From Acephala macrosclerotiorum (lineage: Eukaryota > Ascomycota > Leotiomycetes > Helotiales > Mollisiaceae): a DNA stretch of 64,000 nt. The notes under the pieces were generated by a model, which had not been told where the DNA came from, did not search any database, and saw nothing but the letters and a program-made list of their open reading frames with translations. Made by a program: the position numbers and the translations under genes. Numbering within the stretch: the stretch's first letter is position 1; every line of letters begins with the position of its first letter. Below, piece after piece: positions 47,243 through 59,075 of this stretch. Location: assembly GCA_014904845.1 (NCBI GenBank), contig MU119412.1:34148-98147 (forward strand). The letters are read 5' to 3'.

Positions 47243-48535
47243 CTGAATTGTCATATCAAGAAGTTTCAGTGGAATTTGGAGATTTGGAGAAAACAGGCAT
47301 AAAGTAATATCTACTGAAACTCCGATTGGCGTCCCCTACGAAAGCATGCTCCAGACTTTATGCAAAAAAAAAACAGGTGAGAGCACAGACAGCTGAGGAG
47401 GGCCTCTGACTGGGTGCTCTCATTTGCGACTGGATCTGCCAAGAATGAGAGCCAGGGGGGCAAATTTGAGGCTCGGTTCAGCACGGTAAGCTGAAAATCC
47501 ACTCTTCATTTCCCAAAGAACTCTCAATCCTCCAAGGGCTTTCTGCTTCTACCTCTCTCCTTCTCTCCTGCCTGTGCCTGCACACCCGCCCACGCCCATT
47601 ATGCCCGCGCATGAGGCCTTACCCAAACCAAACTTTTGATTTTAGAATAATTTCCTTTACTCTCATCTTTTTAACGGACTATATTCAAGAAAATAGACTT
47701 AAAAGCTCATCCAAAGCACGTCCAACAACTTTGCATAAAAGCATACGGAGGTTTATTCACCCTCTTCACGTAGTCTCAAAATCCTTGTGATGGCTCAAAG
47801 TAGATGCTTTCAAGCTCTGTGGTTGGTTCTTCAAAAAGTCTGGAGTGAAAGTCTAGAGCACTGCTCGTAGGGGCCCTTGGTGCATTCTTGGCCGTTGATA
47901 ATGAGCATCATTGAACAATTTCAGTCAAATTATCTGACAAGCGGAAGGCAGAGATGCGTAAGGGAAAAGCCCAAGTTCAGACATTGTTGAAAGAGATGTA
48001 TCCCTTCAAATGGTATCGACTGAATAAACTATTAGCATTCAGCTAGCATCTCTTTACATAATCTGGCAATAGTACAAGCACAATACGAATTTGCCGATAT
48101 TATACTTTGAAGAAATGTTGTTGGAATTGAGGGGCAACCCCACACCAATCCCCACTTCTCGCTTGCGACGGCATTTTCAGGGGTACAGAACCCTTTCTTG
48201 AGGCTGTATTGTCGCACAAGGCTTCCTTTATATTTTCCCTTTCTATTGGATGTTTCGGTATCCTAGATCTCTTGAGCCAATTACCATGATGCGCGTTCGG
48301 TAATGCTAAAATCTTACTCAGCGTCAGCGAGGACCATCCAAGTTTACACCCAAAGACCAACACGCGTAACCAAAGTCGCGTTCTTCACGAACCATCATGT
48401 TGAAAGAATTGGTTATCTGAACCTACAAATACAATGCAATCCCCAGAGTTCTATTTCACTTTACTTTGGCGTGCCCCTAGATGAAGCGAGTTTTCGAACA
48501 ACACTCTCAACATCACTTCTCTGCTTCTCACGATC
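47243..48535. other. Intergenic, nothing firm
   Basis: May hold undetected 5' exons of the preceding minus-strand gene and the promoter of the interrupted P450. No repeat or RNA gene recognised. Confidence 0.35.
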
Positions 48536-48567
48536 ATGATGGACTACAAACTCATCTCTATTGCAAA

Positions 48568-49873
48568 TACAATCGGGTCACATTGAAACTCGTCACGTGA
48601 GGTGACATTCGGCTATATAGCCGAATACTACCTACCCCACTGCACACACAATATCTTCTCTATTCTCTTATAGAATCCTTTCAAACTTCAAATCATGGGA
48701 GTGGCACCAAGGGTGAAGAATTCTCACCTCACAGAGCGTGAAAAAGAACGTATTTTAACGTTAAAAGATGAAGGACATGGACCTACCGCGATTTGGTTTA
48801 AAACAGGGATACCCCGCTCTACCGTCTCCTCTTTTATCAACCGCTATTCCAAAACCAATGGCTTTACACTTGCAAGAAAGGCCGAAAGCGGAGCAAAGAA
48901 AAAACTCTCGACTAGAGCAGCAAAGACTTTGGTACGCACTGCTATAATAGAGCCAAAGATGACCTTAAAAGCGCTCGGAACGCCGTCCAAATCTGGGAAG
49001 CGACTCAACCATCATACGGTCTCCAAAATCCTCAAACAGTATAGCAAAGCAAAGCGCCGGCCTCGCAAAAAGCCCTACTTGAGTCCCCTGCATAAGAAGA
49101 AGAGAAGGGCTCATTGCCGGAGCGAGCTTAAGCTCAAAAGGAACCCGAGGAAGGTGTGTTGGAGTGATGAAGTCACATTCGAAATAGGAGCAGACGGAAC
49201 TACATTCTATGTAACTAGGGGGGCTGGGAGGGATCAAGAGTATGCCGACAAGAATTTGAGACCTTCTTTTAAGAGTGGGAGAGTAACTGTGGGAGTGTGG
49301 GCTTGTTTTTGTGGAGACGAAATTGGACCTATTTATGTCCTTCCGAAAGGACACAGCATGAACTCCAAACGCTACCATTGGGTGCTTCAAAATCATTTCA
49401 TTCCATTCTATGATAGAATGAGAGAAAAGCATGGAGATGAGGTTGTTCTACAACAAGATGGGGCTTCTTGGCATACTGCTAAACTTATCACTCGATATTT
49501 GGAGAGCAAGCAGATCAATAGGATGCCATACCCTCCACAGTCTCCAGATCTTAACCCCATTGAGAATGTGTGGAAAGTATTGAAAGATAAGCTTGGGGGA
49601 CGTAAGCATAGGCTTAGAAATAGGGCAGTTTTCATAGAAGCTTTGTTGGAGGAATGGCGTTAAATGGACAGGAATTTCCTCTTAAAGCTGTGTGATTCTA
49701 TGCCCGGGAGATATAAGGCATGTCTTAAGAATAAGGGAGGAGCAACGAAGTACTAAATGCCTTCATTTTGAGCCTATGTAGGCTAAATTTCATAAGAGAA
49801 TAGAAGAGATATTTGCGAGTGATGATGGGGTGTGCTTTTTTCATGTGACGAGTTTTAACCGAACCCGATTGTA
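48568..49873 (+). mobile_element. Tc1/mariner element with full terminal repeats
   Basis: 1,306 bp including a TA at each end. The left repeat begins TACAATCGGGTCACATTGAA and ends ACTCGTCACGTGA. The right repeat, reverse-complemented, begins TACAATCGGGTTCGGTTAAA and ends ACTCGTCACATGA. It carries one transposase gene and lies inside exon 1 of the P450. Composition is normal, with no RIP-like AT bias, in keeping with recent arrival. Confidence 0.9.
48695..49663 (+). CDS. Tc1-type transposase (DD34E), stop near the C-terminus
   Basis: 322 residues, single exon. An N-terminal helix-turn-helix (LTEREKERILTLKDEGHGPT, then GIPRSTVSSFINRY) precedes a DDE domain. The catalytic acids are in CWSDEVTF, QQDGASWH and SPDLNPIENVW. 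The second Asp and the Glu are separated by 34 residues, the Tc1 pattern. TAA at 49661-49663 follows EEWR, but the same frame goes on through LLKLCDSMPGR and KNKGGATKY to a stop at 49753-49755, the usual family ending. The enzyme therefore looks about 30 residues short. Whether this still supports transposition is unknown. Confidence 0.9.
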   Translation: MGVAPRVKNSHLTEREKERILTLKDEGHGPTAIWFKTGIPRSTVSSFINRYSKTNGFTLARKAESGAKKKLSTRAAKTLVRTAIIEPKMTLKALGTPSKSGKRLNHHTVSKILKQYSKAKRRPRKKPYLSPLHKKKRRAHCRSELKLKRNPRKVCWSDEVTFEIGADGTTFYVTRGAGRDQEYADKNLRPSFKSGRVTVGVWACFCGDEIGPIYVLPKGHSMNSKRYHWVLQNHFIPFYDRMREKHGDEVVLQQDGASWHTAKLITRYLESKQINRMPYPPQSPDLNPIENVWKVLKDKLGGRKHRLRNRAVFIEALLEEWR

Positions 49874-51505
49874 CCTTTACCGCACTCGCGGTTATCATTA
49901 TTGTCAATTCATTATTTCAAAAATGGCGCGTCTTTACAATGGCCCGCTCGAAAGGCTGCAAGGCTGCACCTCGCCATCATCAACGAGATCCATTCTTCGG
50001 CCTCGATTTCTTCATCCAGTCAATGAAAGCCTCATTGGGACATAATCGCATGGAATGGACCCGAAGCCTATTCCTCAAGCATGGGCGCACTTTTCAAGCT
50101 ACCAACTTTGGAAAAGAGTTCATATTCACGATTGACCCCGCCAACATCCAATCCGTCATGGCACTTGACTTCGAGAGCTGGGGACTGGAGCCATTACGCC
50201 TACCCGCTGTGGATCCGTATATAGGACCTGGCGTCTTCACGACTGATGGTGAGTTCTGGAATCATGCGCGGGCGCAGGTCAAACCAGTTCTGAGCAAAGG
50301 AGAGTTCAGCGACTTGAGTAGATTGGAGCATCACTTTCAGAACTTTCTTCCCTTGGTGCCCAGAGATGGGTCGCCGATCAATATACAACCCCTTCTGGAG
50401 CATATGGTAAATTTCACATTGAGAGCCAAGTTAAGTCTTCGCTGATTGGTCTGTAGGGCACAGATGTGGTCTCGGAGTTTATTTTGGGAGAATCGATTGG
50501 CATACTGACAGAAAACTCGTCAGTTGATCAGAAAGAGTTCATGTCAGCACTGTCAGATGCAGATGCAGGTTCTGGAAAACGGTTTCTGATGGGGAAACTA
50601 AGAGTCTTCTTCCCAGGCAAGAAGTTCAATAAGGCTTGCGAAGTTGTCCACAGCTACAGCTACGTGGACCAAAAGGTTGATTCGTATTTCAAGTCTGTCG
50701 CTGATGGCAAGAACACAACAGATGAAAATGAACGTCTCGTTTTGCTGAATGAACTGGCAAAGCAGACAAGCGACAGGAAACTCATTCGATCTCAAGTCCT
50801 GAATGTTCTCCAAGCTGCGCAAGATGGAGCCTCAATCGTCATCAGCAACACGCTCTTCCTTTTATGCAGAAATCCCAAAGCACTGGAGGCTCTCCGAGAA
50901 GAGATATCCTCTATTGGCGGGCAGATACCCACATATGATGTTCTCAAGAGTATGAAGTATCTCAGGTGGGTCATCAATGAAAGTACGAGTGACTATTTGG
51001 TCTGATTGACAGGAGCACTTGCTGATTCTTCTAGGTCTCCGTCTATTACCACTAGCACCAAACAACACTAGAATAGCGCTGAAAGACACCGTGCTACCTA
51101 CTGGCGGAGGGCCTGATGGCAAGGCGCCAATATTTGTCAAGAAAGGTCTGATGTACACCACTAATTCCTACATCCTCCACAGAGATGCGCAGCTTTGGGG
51201 TAGCGATGCAGGCGAGTTCGAGCCGGAACGGTGGGAGACACAAAGACATGGCTGGCACTACCAAGCATTCGGAGGGTAAGATCATATGGCCCTGCGCTCA
51301 TCGCGAAGCTGCTAACTGTTTTTTGTTTAGAGGACCAAGGACATGTCCAGGTCAAGGCTTGGTTCTGACCCAGATTTCATATACGTTGGTCAGGCTTCTT
51401 CAAGAATTCAAAACGATCGAAAACAAGGATGAAAGACCTTGGTTGGAGAAGATTAAATTGACGATGTGTAATGGAAATGGAGTTGTGCTTGGATTTGCAT
51501 CTTGA

Positions 51506-51884
51506 GCTAAGGCAAGGGAAGTCTGATAAGCAACTCAGTTGCCGCTGAACAATCAGAACACGTAGGGCGTTCGAGGATGATAGTGAAAGAAAGTGCGAAA
51601 TACGTCAAAGGCTGCACTGCCATCTTTCGTATGCGCATTTCTTACTATTCTGGCTGCCATTCAAGTTGCAAATATTGCTTTAAATGGTCGCGAAGTCGAC
51701 GATCGAAAGAGACTAAGAGCAAACAAAATTGATCGTATAAAGCGTCTGAAGCGTCCCAACATTATCAATTTTTCTATCTCATACAGGTATCAGCTCAGTA
51801 GCTCCTGCCTAAATGCGACTTCTGGTACAGTTCAAACTCAAAATTCCAAAGATGCCCTGCTGTATTATTAAAGCCATATCCTTT
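51506..51884. other. Intergenic, nothing recognised
   Basis: 3' flank of the P450 and end of the following minus-strand pseudogene. Nothing recognised. Confidence 0.35.
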
Positions 51885-53059
51885 TGAACTTGTCGTTCCA
51901 ATATGTTGGAGCAAAGCTGGTGCTATTGCCTAACGTACCCAACCCTCTTGATCCGAAATCTTCTCCACCATCATGTCGACGAGCCAGTCCGTCACTAAAT
52001 CAGTCCTCTCAAGGAGAGGAGCAACGATCTCGCTCGGATAGATGTAGCCTTGAGAATAATATCCATTCTTATTTATCTCGTGTACACCAAACGAAAGCGG
52101 CTAAATTGAATTTCTACTAAACGTAAAGAAAAACGTAATAAAAGCTGGGGCACATAACCTAATATTACCACTATAGATCCGCTTGATAGTAAGTTTAGCA
52201 ACGATCTCGGCCTATTTCTAGCGATAATCAAGACTCTTGTTGTGATGTCCTAAGTTAGGGAGGACAGAAAAAGATATGTTGGCCAGTCCTCGCGGTTCCA
52301 TACGAAGAGTTCTTCTGTGTAGAAAAGCCTTATGAACACCCATTGCTTGCCAACTCGATGCGCCATTTTTGTTTTAACATCGTGTAGAGCTTTTATTGCC
52401 CGAGGATACTATTCCTCAATCGTAAGCGTGTCGTCTTCCAATATAGCGATGTATCTTGCACCTGTCTTATAGCAATCCTTTAGTAAGAATGTGTAGTCGA
52501 ATATCGTTTTGTTTCGATACTATCCACTTGCTTCCTATGCTTTTATCCGATTTATGTCCGCCTTTTTATATGCCAACATTTTGTTCAGAAGCCTTCTAAC
52601 CCATTTCTCGCTAAATATCGGATGCGTCGAGCGATTGGTGTGTCCAATGAGGATATCGAGGTATATATCGTCTCGCTCTTCGATGCTGAGGCCGGCAAGG
52701 AGAGATCCGATGGTTCGCCGTACGTATTGCTCCCCTCTCCGCGTCACCGTTGCAATCCCAACGCAAATTGTCGGTGGTTGCGAGGAGTTTCGGCTTGTCG
52801 TGAGGAGTTCCGCGGACATGATAAAAGCATCTACTTCCTTTATCCTGTTTGTAGAGTACATTCGCTCGTATGCACGGGTAGGATCGAAGAAGTAGGACGT
52901 AGGGTCTCGATAGTTAGCATGATGGTAGTATTGTATGAGGAACAGGTAATAAATCGAGAAGCTGACTAGGATCTTAAACGAACGTCGAGTTATCAGATGT
53001 CGAATATAGGAAATTCCGTCATTTTCCTCTTTTCCCAAGACGATATTTGGTCGACGCAT
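51885..53059 (-). pseudogene. PGAP4/TMEM246-like glycosyltransferase, decayed
   Basis: From 53059 the frame encodes an N-terminal anchor (SFKILVSFSIYYLFLIQYY), then PTICVGIATVTRRGEQYVRR, TIGSLLAGLSIEERDDIYL and a TN(R)STHPIFSEKW block. Downstream pieces in shifting frames are KTGARYIAILEDDT (with the acidic DxD-like site), RLFYTEELFVWNREDWPTYL and LLERTDLVTDWLVDMMVEK. The last runs into TAG and then IAPALLQHIG. These are the landmarks of a fungal membrane glycosyltransferase group resembling PGAP4, which acts on GPI anchors in animals. Several in-frame stops (for example EE-TAG-YPRAI) and frame changes show decay. The family name is from memory. Confidence 0.6.
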
Positions 53060-54289
53060 AACCTAGACGTTAAGGGATGGAATGATGACGAGGTCAACCA
53101 CCCTATTAAGGACCAAATTGTCTACAAAGAGTAGAAGAGATCATAGTGATTATTTTCTTTTATGTTGTGTTCTACGCTAAACAAAGGCTAATAGAAGCGA
53201 TTGGCGCCTGAAGCTATTCCCAGCCTTATCGTCAAGCCCTATTTTTATCTCACGGGGCTTGTTTATTTCGAGTGTTGTCGCGACGCGGTTTGCCGCGATG
53301 TCCCCGATGTTGCAGCATGCAAGCGCCAATCAATCTCCTGAAATCTCAGCACAGCGATGTTGAGCAAGTGCCGGATTGAATATCATCCCACTAAAGAGGC
53401 ACAGGCGCCTTGACCACACCTCCCGCCTCACTTTCTCTCCTCCCATGCATAACTCTGTTCTACCAAATTTCGATATTTCTTTCACACAACGGTGCCGTGC
53501 GAAGCGGTTCTTGGACATGCAACTATGGTCTTTGGTGAAGATCTTCCATCTCTACTTCAATGCTGGATCCAGTGATCCAGGTCGCGTCGACGGTCGCCAG
53601 TTTGAAGTTTGGAAGTGCCACAGAATCAAGTCGATGCTGATTGCTGATTGCTGCCTTCAGAGAACAATTTTATGCAAGTATCCGGTACTACATCGTTTCG
53701 TCGACTGTGCTCTTCCTATCCTCTCCCGGCGATGACTTGGACATGAACCGGTTTTGCGGGTGCCTGCTGCCATTGTCCTACGGCAATCGTCATACAAGCG
53801 AAGCCCAAAGTTGATTTTACTCTGTTCATTTAGCGACTGGAGCGATCACAGGGTACCTTTGAATTGATCGAGCCCTCACCGCTCTGTTCATGTCTTGCTG
53901 TCCATGTTGGTAGCTCGTACCTCTCGATTTAGATTACTCCTAGATACGAAAGTGCCAGTCTCTCTGCGGAATTCGACAGATTCAATTTGTGGTTCTTCGT
54001 TGTGACTTTATATTTGAGTTTTGAGTCTTCCTTATTATAAATCATTTTTATATCGCTCTTAGCTGGTGCAGCATCTCTCCTCCCCAATGCCAATTGAAAT
54101 TGAACAGCTTCGACGCGTTCCGAATGCATTCGCGAAATCCGCTTCATTCATCCGGATCTCTGAAATACACAACCCGATTCCTAAGAGCAAAGGCGGTCGA
54201 AGAAGGTCATCGAAAAATCTTTCTGGACCGCCTTATGTCGTTGTTTAGTCCATTTATTCCCTGTCTGTATCTCCGTCGCAATTATCACC
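53060..54289. other. Intergenic or remnant sequence
   Basis: No intact gene. It may contain unrecognised 5' remains of the following plus-strand pseudogene. No repeat identified. Confidence 0.35.
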
Positions 54290-56600
54290 TTGAATCTCAA
54301 GGGGTACTATATCGGTACAGACTTTGTCAGCCTAATCAAGTCTAAAACAATCAATCTGCTAATCCTTCAAATTTTTGCCAAAAGTCAAAAGATCTTGGTA
54401 GTTAGTAGCTTGGCGATAATTATCTTTCACATCGTCCGCCAGGAGCTACTTTTTAGAAATGGGCTACCACTTGGTCTAATTAGCTCTAGTCTTCAGTTCA
54501 ACAGCCTCGGGTACTTCTTTTCCCAACAATTCCGCGGCAGTTTTTGGTATAAAGTCGACAATGTGTGGAGGAAGTGCTGGTTCTTGGCTGTCTTGATTCT
54601 TGCAGGCTTCACGGCAGCACTGGCGGGACCATCGAGCGCGACACTGCTAGTTCCGAAACCTCAGATCTGGCAGGCTGGAAGAACATCATTTTACCTCAAC
54701 GGCAACTCGAGCGACTTTTGGCCAACCTACTTGACATCCAGTAAATTTACCAGTCAGGCTTACTGTTTTGGTCGAGATGCGACCAAATACGGAGTGTGTC
54801 CAAGTAGTGGATTTTACTCACTCTGGGAGCATTTCGGCCATGTCGACTCATCCAAATTTATGAATGCTCGTTTCCCCGCTTCTTACGCCAAAGAACTCTC
54901 CGGGTCTCAATTCTACTGGCTGGTAAATAGTCCTCTCTCGCAGGTCCCTCCTGTTATACTTTGGGCCGTCTCCGTCTCACTATGGATAGTAAAGTCGGGG
55001 GTTATACAGCGTTTCTCCAACCACTTGCCGCCGCAACGATCATCCTACGGCAGATAACAACAGATTGGTGGAAGGCTTTGCTATCTCGAAAGAAATTGGA
55101 CCGCACCAGAATCGACGATCGTCTAGTGCTAGCAATAGTGCGAAGCCCTTACGTCCAAGCCAACTGTGCTGCCCCGCAGAATCTATCGTCTGGTAGTCTT
55201 GATGTCCAATTCCCGACATTGAGCCCTGATGGGTGGGAATGGCGAGAAGCGGCCAACTTCACTGTTAGCATTCTCAACACCACAGCGGCTAATCACCTAA
55301 GATTCCATTGGGTTCATCTACCTGATCAATTTGGGGCTGCGACAATTGGCTCTGTCTTCGAGTCACCATGGGCCTCTGATAATTCCTCTCGTGCTGTCAT
55401 TGGATGTACAGTATTCAGCTCGTACTTCAACGCTTCTTTGCAGACAGGCGAGTATTCATTCTGGTCTGGGTGGTACCCTTGGAACCTTGACTAATTACAA
55501 TCACCATTATCCAGGCTTTGCTCCAGACCAACTACAGAATCCTGACAACGGACGGATTGGGGTTAATGAGACCTGGCTAGAGCTATTGACGCCTCCTACT
55601 CCATCGGATGCACCAGGGTATTACTTGTGGCAGCCATCAACGATCGAGAGTGTTATGATGAATGCTGGTCTACAGGATACAGTACTCCTTAACAGCCAGT
55701 ATTATTCAACCCAAGTCTCAGGCAACGAAAGCTCTCCAGCGGATCTTCAGATTACACTCCTCGAAACAATCATCAGTAGCGTTTTTGCGGACGGACTATC
55801 AAGATCTGGAAGTGCCAAAGTGTACAACACTACTAGCCTAGCACATGATTGGACACTTTCTGGCTATGATCAAAAGCCTAATTTCGATAGACTGATTCTG
55901 AGTGGCAAGATGCCTTCAATCCTCCACTATCTCAGTCTGGAGATGTCGCAACACTTGAAGTCAGTATGCAGATTTCCGGCTTTACGTACCAAGGCTCCCC
56001 CACCGAGTATCTAGCAATGGCAGCCCTTTTCGTTCACATCGTCTTTGCATTGTCTCATACCATCTGGATTCTCACCAAGAAAGAGACGTCCACCAGCTGG
56101 GATTCTGTGTCAAAACTCCTGGTTCTGGCTCAAAACCCACGCCCCATTGCCAGTGGTCTGAAAAATGCCTCGGCAAACATCAAGCACCTCCAAACATACT
56201 CCCAGAAAGCGAAAATTCGGGCTACTCAACCACCAGGTTACGAAGACTACGACCATGTTGAGTTGATCTTTTTCGGGGAGCATAAAGGTAGGAGATCTAG
56301 TCCTCATTTCGGACCGATCGAAGGCGTCGATATGCCGATGTCCGATATACCCGCCAACGGAGATTCCATTCAAGCCGATCCTTTCGAGCAACGGGCTGAG
56401 CGTCTCCAATTTAATGATCAACATCGTTATCCACAGACTTAGCCAGGGACCTTATCATCGGATGATTCTTCCAGCGCCACGTTGCTAGATTCAAGGCGTC
56501 CAAGTCGACAAAGCTCGATTGCAAGCCTATTGAGCCATAGGAGAAGCGATTCACTGATGGAGAAGAGCATGGCCATTAGGAAAGATCGTGAGTATGGCTA
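54290..56600 (+). pseudogene. Large polytopic membrane protein of unknown function, decayed
   Basis: Blocks in order on the plus strand: a helix (ILVVSSLAIIIFHIV); SLGYFFSQQFRGSFWYKVD; WFLAVLILAGFTAALAGPSS; TLLVPKPQIWQ; HLRFHWVHLPDQFGAATIG; SFWSGWYPW; RIGVNETWLELLTPP; SVFADGLSRSGS; MQISGFTYQGSPTEYLAMAA; and a cytosolic tail. The frame changes near 54950, 55490 and 55940. TAG at 56440-56442 is followed in frame by PGTLSSDDSSSATLL and runs to about 56600. I recognise the pattern as a fungal family of long secretory-pathway proteins without assigned function. Three frameshifts plus a nonsense codon indicate a dead gene. Confidence 0.6.
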
Positions 56601-57688
56601 AGGTTATGGAGCTTGTATCGCCTTTTAATTCGTTTCGTACTGCAATTCGAAGAGGTTTTCTCCGTCCGCTTGGTCAGTCCTATCACTGCGGGCGTTCACT
56701 AGAGTCTCAAATACAGTAATTGAGTCCGTAGTGAAGTGGTTATCGGTCGATTAGTCCAAATTAATGCCGTTACTACATGGAGCAACTCATAACCTAGGCA
56801 AAACTGATCCATAACAGCGCGGCCCGGAAATCGAGTTCTTCGTTGGAAATTTTTCGTACTCAGCATCTCGCATTCATGTGGAAAGCTGCCGATAGATATT
56901 ATGTAGCTGGCCATGTTCAACCGATGGGAGAAGCTTCGAATGACGACCGGGGTAAGGTGTTGCTATTTGCAACAACTTTTTCAGCTGCACTTCGCTAAAT
57001 TTTCAGGGGCTCATGCACCAATTCCAGCCTTCCGCTCGCTAAATTCTAGCACCCACCCACCGAACACACAGCGTTTCAGTGCCGAATTCTATCGAGTGGC
57101 ATAATGTTCGGCATCTCGCCTTCTCTCTGTTGACCGACCTTTTGATCTTTTGGCCTTCAGTCTTATTTTCTGGTTGAGCCAGGATCATCTTTTATTCACG
57201 ACCACTGCACCACAAGTCGAGTGCTGAGCTGCGAGTACGTGAAATTGATTCACGTTCCTTTGATTTCGCCTGCAGGCTTTGGATTCCAATAACAAAGCCT
57301 GAAAATTTAGCGATCTGCCCACTGTATCCCGGCATCAGATGCTGCCGTTGGCGATGAGCCTCTAAAAAGCTCTGGCTTGTTGGCGCCTCCTTTTCTTGCA
57401 ATCTCCGAACATCGAATCTTCTTGCGGGCATGCACGTCTAAGACTTCGTAAGGCTTTACTGAAGCTTCAATTGAATGTAGTTGCTCGCATTGGTCTTCAA
57501 GGCGCAGCCTCATAGCACTGCACTCTCTTCCACTCATGTCTGAATGTCTCAGTTGTGCGTCCGCCTCACCCAAACGCCACCGCCTCCAAGTCTGTTCTTT
57601 AAAGGTTGAACAAGTACTGTAAGCCTGCCAGATACAGCTCCATATTCCCTTTTTTTGATTTTCGAGAAATCGAGGTATCGAAGTAGCA
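56601..57688. other. Intergenic, upstream of the tandem family
   Basis: No gene recognised. The segment near 57577-57620 (CACCGCCTCCAAGT...CTTTAAAGGTT) is repeated near 59370-59405 before the third family copy, so the duplicated unit includes upstream DNA. Confidence 0.5.
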
Positions 57689-58171
57689 ATGTCAACCATA
57701 TTTCCCAATACGACAGTTCCAGTCCAATCCACTACCTCCACCCTCTCGACCACCTCGAGCCCATCATCATCATCATCAGCAGCAGCAGGCAAGAACGCAT
57801 TGCCGATAGACAGGGGAACTTTCATCGGAATCATATTAGTCTGCTGCCTCGTCTACTGTGGCTTTGGCCTCAGCGTCTACTATGGAGTTCACAATCCGCC
57901 TCCCCGACTCTGGGCAGTGATTTTAGCTATCTTTTGGCCCCTCACGTGTTTTGGTATTCTACTAGATATTTCTTCTAAGTCATTATGGGGAGCGTTAAAA
58001 GCTAGTGCATAGTGGGGTTTCAAAATATTTAGATTGACTTCGGCCTGGCTTGTTGAATGGTGGAATGCTCTGAGACAGGAAGAGATGAGGAAGATGGAAG
58101 TGAGGGACGGAGACATGGAAATGGGATCGAGAGGTGGAGGCGATGTTGTCAATACTAGCACTGATGGATGA
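57689..58171 (+). pseudogene. Small membrane protein, tandem copy 1, nonsense-truncated
   Basis: A Ser/Thr-rich N-terminus (with CAT/CAG trinucleotide runs encoding Ser and Ala) leads to two hydrophobic helices (TFIGIILVCCLVYCGFGL and WAVILAIFWPLTCFGILL). TAG at 58010-58012 ends the frame. The same frame continues for 53 codons with WWNALRQEEMRKMEVRDGDM, which aligns with the tail of copy 2 (WWNAMRREEMGRIEA). It is therefore a truncated copy; a 107-residue product is still possible. Confidence 0.7.
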
Positions 58172-58616
58172 AGCGTCGACATGGAGGAGGCGGTGTAGAG
58201 GTAGGAAAGTCTAAACTTCAGCCCCCGAGACTTGATAACGAGTGCCTAGAAAATGGCTATATCATGGCCTGAAGTCACAGCGCCTCAATCGCTGTATTCT
58301 AGGCTCCCGAAACCCGAACACTAATTTTTGTCGAGTATATGTCTAGATATCTGACAATTCGAAAATTCTAGCTCATGTTTTATTTAAATGTTGCTCCACG
58401 CAATGGTGTTCAAGGCATAACCTCATTGCATTCCGAGCTTCAACATGCACTTTTCAGCCAATGATCCAAATGTCTCAGCCAAAGCGTCAAAATCCGCCTT
58501 GCCGAATGGCCACCGCCGCGTTTAAGTAATAGTTTTAAAAGTCCAGCAAGTACTAGGAACATTTCCAACGCAATTTCAATCATTATTTGTCCCAAAACTC
58601 GGGACTTTAAATAAAA

Positions 58617-59075
58617 ATGTCGACTACCTCAACAAATACAACCCCAACCCAGCCTACCAGTTCCTCGCTTTCAATCCCCACCTCGACCGCAATATCAATC
58701 GACAATAAATTCAACATCCACGAACCTTTCGTTGTAGGCCTGCTTGTCCTCCTCTGCATTCTCTATCCTTTTTTCAGTATCACTTCCTATCTCCAATTGC
58801 GCAAAAAAGTTCCCCTTTTTTTGATACTTATTTTGGCCCCTCTGTGGCCTCTCACGACTATTTATATTATATTGAAGTTCCTCTGGGGAGATTGTGGGGT
58901 TGGAAATTCGTTGAGAAGGGGGCATGGTTGGATTTCAGTGTCTATTATGGGTTGGTGGAACGCAATGAGGAGGGAGGAGATGGGGAGAATAGAAGCGAGG
59001 GGAGGAGGCATGGAGATGGAGCCAAGAGAGGAAGGTAGAGGTGATGTTGTAACTACCGTCGTCATTGAAGGCTGA
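58617..59075 (+). CDS. Small membrane protein, tandem copy 2, intact
   Basis: 152 residues, single exon. It begins MSTTSTNTTPTQPTSSS. Two hydrophobic helices follow (FVVGLLVLLCILYPFFSI; FLILILAPLWPLTTIYIIL) with the family's WPLT signature. The tail GWWNAMRREEMGRIEA is charged and probably cytosolic. The N-terminal Ser/Thr stretch may be O-glycosylated if outside the cell. Copies 1 and 3 lie 928 bp upstream and 868 bp downstream in the same orientation. No family recognised; function unknown. Confidence 0.65.
   Translation: MSTTSTNTTPTQPTSSSLSIPTSTAISIDNKFNIHEPFVVGLLVLLCILYPFFSITSYLQLRKKVPLFLILILAPLWPLTTIYIILKFLWGDCGVGNSLRRGHGWISVSIMGWWNAMRREEMGRIEARGGGMEMEPREEGRGDVVTTVVIEG

Larger units (their letters stand above)
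48536..51505 (+). pseudogene. Cytochrome P450 (CYP52-clan-like) split by a Tc1 element
   Basis: The start codon at 48536 opens a reading frame that meets the transposon after 34 bases and resumes at 49874. Counting one TA copy, the pieces 48536-48569, 49874-50406, 50457-50982, 51035-51275 and 51331-51505 total 1,509 bases, a 502-residue P450. The rejoined N-terminus is a membrane helix (ALAVIIIVNSLFQ), followed by the RSKGCKAAP hinge. Later motifs are intact: I-helix AAQDGAS, ExxR as NESLRLLP, and haem-binding FGGGPRTCPGQ. CYP52-type enzymes hydroxylate alkanes and fatty acids. All three introns are canonical and no other lesion is seen, so the insertion alone disables the gene. Confidence 0.85.

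Noticed and set aside
56699..56770. tRNA-like phrase (GTCCGTAGTGAAGTGGTTATCGG)
   Set aside because: No matching T-arm (GGTTCRA) or acceptor pairing could be made.
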